Assembly: GCA_021816385.1 (NCBI GenBank)
Contig: JAKAYJ010000024.1
Location: 1 to 11,547 of the forward strand
Direction: 5' to 3'
DNA: 11,547 bases
Origin: Thermoplasmata archaeon
GTDB taxonomy: Archaea > Thermoplasmatota > Thermoplasmata > Thermoplasmatales > Thermoplasmataceae
The stretch's first letter is position 1. Every line of letters starts with the position of its first letter. This document shows, in pieces, positions 6,859 to 11,547 of this stretch. The position numbers and the translations under genes were made by a program. A model generated the notes under the pieces. The model worked only from the letters and a program-made list of their open reading frames with translations. It was not told the DNA's origin and made no database searches.

Positions 6859-7708
6859 GTTCTTTTCTTCCCCTAATAAAAAATAATATGTAGCCCGTCA
6901 CTGCGCTTATATTCCTGATGATCCAGAGAAGACCTACTTCACTTTTCTTAATTCTCCCTTTCCTTACTTCCTCCCATATTTCCCTGTTTTTATACCTCAG
7001 CTGTGCTCTTCCATAACCATTCCAGAAGGCCTGCCTCATGAAAGGAATGAACCTTTCCCTGGCATTATGTTTCACCCTGCATTTATGGCACGTAACTGCT
7101 CTTGCCATATTTCTTACCATTCTAAGGTTGAGATCTATGTCTTCTGCTGTTACAAATCTTGGATCGAAACCTCCTGTTTTCAGGAAAATATCTCTCCTTA
7201 CAGCAAGGTTCATTGAAGGGGCAGTTATCTCAAAATTCATGTAAAACAATTCAACCCTTCCAAATCTTGAATATCTATGTGGGCCTTCCTGCTGTGTTTC
7301 TCCAGCCACAAGATCATAATGTTCTAATTCTTCTGACATGCATTCTACCCAATTCTTATCCGGCACTGCATCAGCATCGGTGAATAAGATCTTGCTTGAT
7401 TCAGTTTGGTTAACACCAATATTCCTTCCCTCCCCCCTCCTGCACTTCTTAACAGTAATCTTCAATCTTTCTGAACTGAAACTTCTGGCAATTTTAACGG
7501 TGGAATCATGACTTTCTGAGTCAACCATAACAACATTGCATTTTATGGACTGATTCATTATAGCTTGCAGTACTGTACCTATATGCTCTTCCTCATTGTA
7601 TGTTGTTATAATTACTGTAGGTAAAGATGGATCTAGACCCAGTCCGCTCTCCTCGCTTCCCTCTCCTTCTTTGTCTCTTTCTTGTATTTCTTGTAGTGTT
7701 CCCTGCAT
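6821..7708 (-). CDS. family 2 glycosyltransferase
   Basis: A GT-A fold, family 2 (inverting) glycosyltransferase that transfers a sugar from a nucleotide donor; donor and acceptor cannot be read from sequence. Motifs: PTVIITTYNEEEHIG (30-44, nucleotide-binding strand), VDSESHDST (62-70), GEGRNIG (92-98), the metal-binding DAD (111-113) and the acceptor-side AEDIDL (188-193, the ED base motif). A hydrophobic segment at about 258-278 could attach it to the membrane. The start is ATG at 7708, preceded by the SD-like AGGTG (7714-7718) at 5-nt spacing. It lies 76 nt inside the upstream small protein gene, and no later ATG, GTG or TTG precedes the catalytic domain in frame. Residues 1-25 are thus read from DNA that also codes for its neighbour. 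The 3' end overlaps the convergent membrane-protein gene by 38 nt. Confidence 0.9.
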   Translation of the reverse strand: MQGTLQEIQERDKEGEGSEESGLGLDPSLPTVIITTYNEEEHIGTVLQAIMNQSIKCNVVMVDSESHDSTVKIARSFSSERLKITVKKCRRGEGRNIGVNQTESSKILFTDADAVPDKNWVECMSEELEHYDLVAGETQQEGPHRYSRFGRVELFYMNFEITAPSMNLAVRRDIFLKTGGFDPRFVTAEDIDLNLRMVRNMARAVTCHKCRVKHNARERFIPFMRQAFWNGYGRAQLRYKNREIWEEVRKGRIKKSEVGLLWIIRNISAVTGYILFFIRGRKELSSHLPSEGRSI

Positions 7709-7824
7709 AGATGCACCTTTGTCGCCTTTGCATCGAAGGTAAACACCTTGTTTGCAAGCTCAGCTGGAACTGTTTGATAACTCTCTTCTTCGCATCCCTT
7801 AACATCACACTTCTTTTCAGACAT
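7633..7824 (-). CDS. small CxxxxC...CxxH protein, likely zinc-binding
   Basis: A 63-residue protein beginning MSEKKCDVKGCEEE and continuing to VHLCREHYKKYKKETKKERE. The CxxxxC pair (C6, C11) and CxxH (the C and H of LCREH) make a plausible four-ligand zinc site. The C-terminus is strongly basic and could touch nucleic acid. It resembles small uncharacterised archaeal proteins with the same HLCxxHYKxxKKxTK ending; that is from memory, and no function is assigned. An ATG 21 nt upstream at 7845 is in frame, but the TATA box position favours 7824. It lies just downstream of the RNase P RNA gene on the same strand and overlaps the glycosyltransferase start by 76 nt. Confidence 0.75.
   Translation of the reverse strand: MSEKKCDVKGCEEESYQTVPAELANKVFTFDAKATKVHLCREHYKKYKKETKKEREARRADWV
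7714..7718 (-). promoter_or_regulatory. ribosome binding site for the glycosyltransferase
   Basis: AGGTG on the minus strand, 5 nt before the ATG at 7708, complements the expected 3' end of archaeal 16S rRNA. Most other genes here appear leaderless, so an internal SD fits a start within a polycistronic message. Confidence 0.5.
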
Positions 7825-7844
7825 GGTGATGTATATGCATCTCA

Positions 7845-7857
7845 TTTATTATTTTTA
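7845..7857 (-). promoter_or_regulatory. TATA-like box for the small zinc-type protein
   Basis: TAAAAATAATAAA on the minus strand is centred about 26 nt before the ATG at 7824, giving a leaderless message. It lies in the short gap after the RNase P RNA 3' end, so the operon could be transcribed on its own. Confidence 0.5.
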
Positions 7858-7881
7858 GTCATTGAAGATAAGTTATTAAAT

Positions 7882-8201
7882 GGGAATGCCCGGAGTAAGC
7901 TCCCTTCTGTTCCCCTGTAAAACAGGCTGGCAGCATTCGACTATGGCCGTAAGGCACGCTGCGTCCTACCCGACCCTCAGAGTGGTTTCACGGGGTCTCT
8001 TTGGACTTTCTCCAACCAGGTCGGCTGTCCCATCACCAATCCAGGAAACGTCATCCTCAGGGAATCATTCTTTACCTGGAAATGTTTCTTTCTTTTGCCG
8101 TTGCCATTCCTCTCGGAATACCTGCATGGCAGGTTGGTATCCACCCAGGAGGGGAGACTTTCCTCACTCCAGTGGAGCGTAAGCTGCCCTCGGGCTTTCC
8201 C
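7882..8201 (-). ncRNA. rnpB: RNase P RNA, archaeal
   Basis: The catalytic RNA of ribonuclease P, which removes 5' leaders from pre-tRNAs. Read on the minus strand it has the conserved CR-I box GAGGAAAGTC (8156-8165) and CR-V box ACAGAAGGGAGCTTA (7896-7910). These pair to form P4 (CTCCC at 8152-8156 with GGGAG at 7900-7904). P1 is an 11-bp helix with one A-A mismatch joining the two ends (8191-8201 with 7882-7892). P2 is a perfect GGCAGC/GCTGCC helix (8183-8188 with 7929-7934), and P3 is a short hairpin near 8166-8178. An internal AACGGCAAAAGAAAG and the AGTCGAATGCTGCC segment also fit the archaeal form. About 320 nt is the normal size. Ends are set from P1 and may be off by a few bases. There is no T-run directly after it. 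Confidence 0.93.
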
Positions 8202-8216
8202 ACTGGTGATCTGAAG

Positions 8217-8230
8217 TTAATTAATTAAAA
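8217..8230 (-). promoter_or_regulatory. TATA box for RNase P RNA
   Basis: TTTTAATTAATTAA on the minus strand is centred about 23 nt before the inferred 5' end of the RNA at 8201. This agrees with archaeal promoter spacing and with the P1-based end. Confidence 0.6.
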
Positions 8231-8364
8231 TGTCGCAACAAAGAACATGAATAGTGTATGGAATCAGGGAATCGTTTCTTCAGTTCCAGAAAGTCTTGTG
8301 TTAAGAAAATTTTTTACTGTACTTTTCAGGATAAAGATTGTACTATACCTCTGTACCATAACTT

Positions 8365-8373
8365 AGTTAATAA
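8365..8373 (+). promoter_or_regulatory. TATA box for the surface protein gene
   Basis: AGTTAATAA is centred 24 nt before the ATG at 8393, supporting that start over the in-frame ATG at 8258. The 190-nt gap from 8202 to 8392 holds the divergent promoters of rnpB and this gene and nothing else that I can see. Confidence 0.5.
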
Positions 8374-8392
8374 CTGCATCGATGGTAGGAGT

Positions 8393-10207
8393 ATGAATAA
8401 AATTACCATAGCGGCAATAGCAGTGGTGTTTCTACTGGCCAGCGGGAGTGCAATATCTCTTGCCTCCAGTGGAAATGTGAATGGAACGGTAACGACCAAA
8501 ACTATCGATGGATACTCAGTGTCCTATAATAGCACAAATGGATACATAAGAGATGTCTCATATGAATATTTGACTGGTGGCCATGTCACCTTATCCAGTG
8601 GCATATATGTCAATGGAACACAGGTTTCTACAAGCATGTTTCTGAAAAACGAGATATCCATAGATAGCGGGAACGTGATCCTATTTGGAAACAGTGAACC
8701 ACAATCTATTGGAATAATGACAGGTTCAACGGGACATAGCAATATGAATATACATCTCAATGAAAGTGCAAGAATTCTAGAAAGCAATTTTAAGTTGAGT
8801 TCATCAAACCAGTTCCAGTTCGGTGGAATGGGAATGAAAACATATTCCGGAATGGAATTCAGGTCCTATGAAATCATGAATGGAAATTTCACAGGGGTTA
8901 TAGTCACCGATGGGAAGGTCTCGCTGAAAGGGAGCGATTCAAATACAGTAATGAGCATTGAGCAGGCTAACAGTACATTTATGGAAAGACTAACACCGTT
9001 GTTTGCTGTGTTTGTCACGTCACAGAATATTCAGAATTTGCTTCAAAATCATAAAAACCAGTTGATCAGTAATAAATTTTCGTACAATAACACAACCGGA
9101 AAGGTTCTTGGAAAATATGTGAGTTTCATATTCGATAATTCCACAAATACCATAAATAACATGAATCTAACAAGTCAGAACATAAACTCAACACTGTTTT
9201 CCTCAGTTAAAATATCCGGAAATGGAACAATCGGGAGAGGATTCAATATACCTTCATTCAGAATGGGAAGTGTACAGACATATGGCTCAATATTCTTCTA
9301 TGCAAACGACACTTACATAATGACAGTACACGACAATCCTGTTGCACAATCATCGTATATAGTGAACAATGGCACAATAGTCTTTTCACTGCCGGAGCAC
9401 AGCAATGTGACCATGCTGAAAATGAATGGTATTGATACCAGGTTCAATGAATCGATGATACTCACGGGCTCATCCTTCCAGGAAAACGAAATGTTCGGTC
9501 TGAACAACAGGGTAAGTTTTGGTACAGAAGTTCTGAAAATTAACACACCTAATGTTACAGAGATGATGGTTGTAAATGGAGGCAATATCACAGTGAAGAA
9601 CAACTCAACCATTGCAGTAAAAACAGGTAACTACGAAATGATAAACATTGTAGCACCACCTGGATTACATAACCTCGGAAAGTACCAGAAGAGAGTGGAT
9701 AAAGCACTGAGTTCAGGACAAATTGCAGCGGAACTTTCAATTAATGGAAACACAAATTCACAGAACTTCACGATGTCATTCAATTCTACAGTGATCACAA
9801 ACATAACATCAATCAGCTCTGGACATGCGATGATATCATTAAGTGCAGTTCCGGGACATAAGAAGGGAACTAACGTGGCAATATTCATCTCAAATTCATT
9901 CCTGCAGAATTCCCATAATGTCTACATAAAGTTCGATGGAACAGTCATAAGCTCCCTTAGCATGAACGGACTCCTGAATGATACGAGCTCAGTTTCAGCA
10001 GCTTATTCTGTGTACGCTGAAAGTAACGGAGATCTTGTCATAGTGCACGTCCCGCATTTCTCCAATCACACCATAGAAATATCTGACACTGCATTCCCGG
10101 CTTCCTCATCAGCAGTCAGTTCGCTTGTAATTCCTGCAATCGGAATAGTAATTGCAGCAGTAATCGTAATTGGGGCAGTTGTATATCTCAGAAAGAGAAA
10201 CAACTAA
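8393..10207 (+). CDS. large secreted surface protein, sequon-rich, C-terminally anchored
   Basis: A 604-residue protein destined for the outer face of the membrane; function unknown. From Met at 8393 it has a classic signal peptide (MNKITIAAIAVVFLLASGSA, cleavage likely near residue 20-26) and a C-terminal membrane helix (about 576-598, VIPAIGIVIAAVIVIGAVVYL) with a basic RKRNN stop-transfer tail. The part between is rich in Ser, Thr, Asn and Gly, appears beta-stranded, and shows about 25 Asn-X-Ser/Thr sequons by my count and no cysteine. This is the composition of a heavily N-glycosylated coat protein, in keeping with wall-less archaea that rely on surface glycans. No peptidase, adhesion or binding motif is recognised. 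The frame runs back to 8258, but residues before 8393 include Cys-rich, unrelated sequence and would bury the signal peptide. A T-rich tract follows the stop. Confidence 0.85.
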   Translation: MNKITIAAIAVVFLLASGSAISLASSGNVNGTVTTKTIDGYSVSYNSTNGYIRDVSYEYLTGGHVTLSSGIYVNGTQVSTSMFLKNEISIDSGNVILFGNSEPQSIGIMTGSTGHSNMNIHLNESARILESNFKLSSSNQFQFGGMGMKTYSGMEFRSYEIMNGNFTGVIVTDGKVSLKGSDSNTVMSIEQANSTFMERLTPLFAVFVTSQNIQNLLQNHKNQLISNKFSYNNTTGKVLGKYVSFIFDNSTNTINNMNLTSQNINSTLFSSVKISGNGTIGRGFNIPSFRMGSVQTYGSIFFYANDTYIMTVHDNPVAQSSYIVNNGTIVFSLPEHSNVTMLKMNGIDTRFNESMILTGSSFQENEMFGLNNRVSFGTEVLKINTPNVTEMMVVNGGNITVKNNSTIAVKTGNYEMINIVAPPGLHNLGKYQKRVDKALSSGQIAAELSINGNTNSQNFTMSFNSTVITNITSISSGHAMISLSAVPGHKKGTNVAIFISNSFLQNSHNVYIKFDGTVISSLSMNGLLNDTSSVSAAYSVYAESNGDLVIVHVPHFSNHTIEISDTAFPASSSAVSSLVIPAIGIVIAAVIVIGAVVYLRKRNN

Positions 10208-10232
10208 ATATTTTTAAAATTCAATTTTTTAT
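10208..10232. terminator. T/A-rich bidirectional terminator between convergent genes
   Basis: On the plus strand, ATTTTTAAAATTC followed by a T6 run starts right after the surface-protein stop codon. The tract is A-rich rather than T-rich when read from the minus-strand gins51 side, so it is the better terminator for the plus-strand gene. The first minus-strand T-run past gins51 lies beyond its stop. Confidence 0.4.
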
Positions 10233-10886
10233 TATATCCTCAAGTAAAATTTTTCTTGCATATTTTCTTGAAACAAGTATTTCTGTTACTGTATCAGGAA
10301 GAAATATTATATCACCCTTATGTAGATAAAAGTCTCCTACGGAGGTTGCCACAGGCAAAAAGTCCGCAGTTACGGAAACGGTCGACATGTTTTCCGCTTC
10401 TTGTTTGATCTTCCCCGGTTTCTCAATTTTCTGTTCCTCCACATTTGTGTCTGGGCTGGAAATACTTTCTTCATTTCCTTCTTCTTTTCCTGGCTCCTCT
10501 TCAGGTTTGATTATTCTCTCGAGATAAGCCATCATTTTGTTGTGGTTTTCCATTATGAATGTTTTTTCTTCTGGGGCGAGAGGCTCGTAAGTCTTAGAAC
10601 TTATGTCAAAGAGTGAATCCCGAAGTAGTTTTTCATATCTCTTGAGGAGAAAATTTCTCAGGTTGTTCTCCAGTTTTTCTTTCTTGTCCATCACTTTCCT
10701 GTAATTTTCTATTCTTGATTCAGAGACGCTTTTTGCTGCCATTTCATTCAGGGTTGTAAGCGCTTCCCTTACTTCATTATAAAAGCTGGGCTTTATCCTC
10801 TGAATAGACTGGCTGGAACTCTCTATTCTGTAGTATTCCCTTATCTCTTTCGTGATCCTTTCTATTTCTACTATTGATAAACCCAT
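10221..10886 (-). CDS. gins51: GINS complex subunit Gins51 (Sld5/Psf1-type)
   Basis: A replication-fork factor: archaeal GINS joins MCM helicase and GAN/Cdc45-like protein in the CMG-type helicase. The 221-residue protein has the A-then-B domain order of Gins51. A helical A domain (about 1-125, with SFYNEVREAL, the KKEKLENNLRNFLLKRYEKLLRDSL helices and YEPLAPEEKTFI) is followed by an acidic Glu/Lys linker (about 126-165). The small beta B domain (about 167-221) reads VTADFLPVATSVGDFYLHKGDIIFLPDTVTEILV, where the KGDIxxLP step is typical. Thermoplasma-type archaea are known to carry only Gins51, which forms a homotetramer, so a Gins23 partner may be absent. The start is ATG at 10886, leaderless. 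It lies 39 nt after the stop of the TatD-like gene on the same strand. Confidence 0.9.
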   Translation of the reverse strand: MGLSIVEIERITKEIREYYRIESSSQSIQRIKPSFYNEVREALTTLNEMAAKSVSESRIENYRKVMDKKEKLENNLRNFLLKRYEKLLRDSLFDISSKTYEPLAPEEKTFIMENHNKMMAYLERIIKPEEEPGKEEGNEESISSPDTNVEEQKIEKPGKIKQEAENMSTVSVTADFLPVATSVGDFYLHKGDIIFLPDTVTEILVSRKYARKILLEDIIKN

Positions 10887-10911
10887 CTTTTCTGATCATA
10901 TATCATTCTTG

Positions 10912-10925
10912 TTAAAAAATATATA
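10912..10925 (-). promoter_or_regulatory. TATA box for gins51
   Basis: TATATATTTTTTAA on the minus strand, centred about 30 nt before the ATG at 10886, directly abuts the TAA stop of the upstream hydrolase gene. It would allow gins51 its own leaderless or short-leader transcript. Confidence 0.55.
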
Positions 10926-11547
10926 TTATTGTAGAAGGGACTCGAATGGTTCACTCCCAAAGATTTCTAAAGGGAGGTCCCTGAACGTACTGTTGAATGT
11001 ATGTTCCCAGGAATCAGGATAATTCTGTCTTATCATGATTGCGCGAAGCGGAACAGAGTCAGGCGGCAGAAATCTATTATCATCACCCGGATCATTAATG
11101 TAGTCAGTCTCCAGAAGAAATTTCTTTTCCGTGGATATGGACTCTCTAACAAATTTCCTGGTAGCTGGAATGGAAAAACGCATCCATGAGTCACTCCAGA
11201 GATTTACCGGCAACGCGTGATGCTTTACAACCTTCCGCGGGTCGAGACCATTCTTCCTGGCAAAAGCCTCTATTTCCAATATCCTGGTATTATCAAGATC
11301 TTCCGTATGCAATATTGCAGGGCATTCCAGTTCACCGCATTTGGAAAAGGCATATTCAAGCAGCCTATTGGATTCATCCACAACTGAAGCTGAAACTGGA
11401 AAATGAGGTCTTCCTATCTCCCCCATAGCATTTACAATCCCTTCCTCAATGAGTTTTGCCGCTCTGTCTATTCCATTCATCACAAGAGTTTCCCCATCAA
11501 GACCAATTTCTGAAAAGCGAGTATAATCCAGTGGATATGGACCTATG
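10926..11547 (-). CDS. TatD-like TIM-barrel metal-dependent hydrolase (COG1099 type), 5'-partial
   Basis: A predicted metal-dependent phosphoesterase/nuclease-like hydrolase of the amidohydrolase superfamily, archaeal TatD-related group COG1099. The frame is open across the right edge: codons before the internal GTG at 11483 read IGPYPLDYTRFSEIGLDGETLV, which is typical of this group. The N-terminal HxH metal site therefore lies outside the window. Visible motifs: NAMGEIGRPHFPV (the GEIG metal-acid strand), AILHTEDL (metal His), VVKHHALP (second His) and LLETDYINDPGDD (the ETD catalytic acid). Residues from about 30 before the end (FNSTFRDLPLEIFG) are the usual C-terminal helix of the barrel. 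The substrate is unknown; TatD proteins are DNases, but COG1099 members are not characterised to my knowledge. It precedes gins51 on the same strand. Confidence 0.85.
   Translation of the reverse strand, partial: IGPYPLDYTRFSEIGLDGETLVMNGIDRAAKLIEEGIVNAMGEIGRPHFPVSASVVDESNRLLEYAFSKCGELECPAILHTEDLDNTRILEIEAFARKNGLDPRKVVKHHALPVNLWSDSWMRFSIPATRKFVRESISTEKKFLLETDYINDPGDDNRFLPPDSVPLRAIMIRQNYPDSWEHTFNSTFRDLPLEIFGSEPFESLLQ

Noticed and set aside
7880..8228. Plus-strand open frames of 75-100 codons at 7880-8182 and 8001-8228
   Set aside because: They lie antisense to the RNase P RNA, whose conserved boxes and helices explain the sequence; their translations show no domain and have an odd Cys/Pro/Ser-rich composition.
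8258..8392. N-terminal extension of the surface protein from an upstream in-frame ATG
   Set aside because: It would bury a clear signal peptide behind 45 residues with several cysteines. A TATA box at 8365-8373 points to the ATG at 8393.
11481..11483. GTG at 11483 as the start of the TatD-like gene
   Set aside because: The frame stays open to the window edge with family-typical sequence (GPYPLDY), so the GTG is an internal valine codon.
1..11547. Mobile elements, CRISPR arrays, tRNA genes or a defence island
   Set aside because: No transposase or integrase, no regularly spaced repeats, no cloverleaf sequence and no defence-type domains were seen.

Overview
The window is archaeal and most likely from a Thermoplasmata (Thermoplasmatales-type) genome. 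The evidence is a Gins51-type GINS replication protein, a COG1099-type archaeal TatD-like hydrolase, an archaeal-looking RNase P RNA, heavy use of AGG/AGA (Arg) and ATA (Ile) codons, and TATA boxes placed about 24-30 nt before start codons with almost no leader (leaderless transcription). The genus assignment is inference. No transposon, integrase, CRISPR array or tRNA was seen. This looks like compact chromosomal housekeeping DNA, with 14 protein genes and one RNA gene.

Layout. 1-630 (+) is a SAM-dependent methyltransferase, open to the left edge. 777-1232 (+) is a DUF5680-type protein. It converges on two minus-strand genes: 1241-1678, a single-pass membrane protein with an outside beta-rich domain, and 1767-2267, a hemerythrin-like iron protein. 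2365-3339 (+) is a medium-chain dehydrogenase/reductase that overlaps the 3' end of ribulose-phosphate 3-epimerase (3329-3985, -). The epimerase shares a divergent promoter region with a plus-strand series: 4139-4636 (helical, possibly a degenerate rubrerythrin-like protein), 4755-6317 (ABC1/UbiB-family atypical kinase with two C-terminal membrane helices) and 6400-6858 (four-helix membrane protein).

The last of these overlaps, tail to tail, a minus-strand block. Read in its own direction that block is RNase P RNA (8201-7882), a small CxxxxC...CxxH protein (7824-7633) and a family 2 glycosyltransferase (7708-6821), whose start lies 76 nt inside the small protein gene. 8393-10207 (+) is a large secreted, sequon-rich, C-terminally anchored surface protein. 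On the minus strand at the right edge are Gins51 (10221-10886) and a COG1099 TatD-like hydrolase (10926 to the edge, 5' end outside the window).

Functionally the region mixes information processing (RNase P RNA, Gins51), central carbon metabolism (rpe, dehydrogenase), probable quinone or membrane-lipid physiology (ABC1 kinase) and cell-surface biology (glycosyltransferase, sequon-rich surface protein). I did not find a convincing multi-gene new system. The best second looks are the nested glycosyltransferase start, the zinc-site changes in the dehydrogenase, the ligand-less rubrerythrin-like protein and the sequon-rich surface protein. No stretch over 300 bases lacks a gene; the longest gap is about 190 bases, between rnpB and the surface protein gene.
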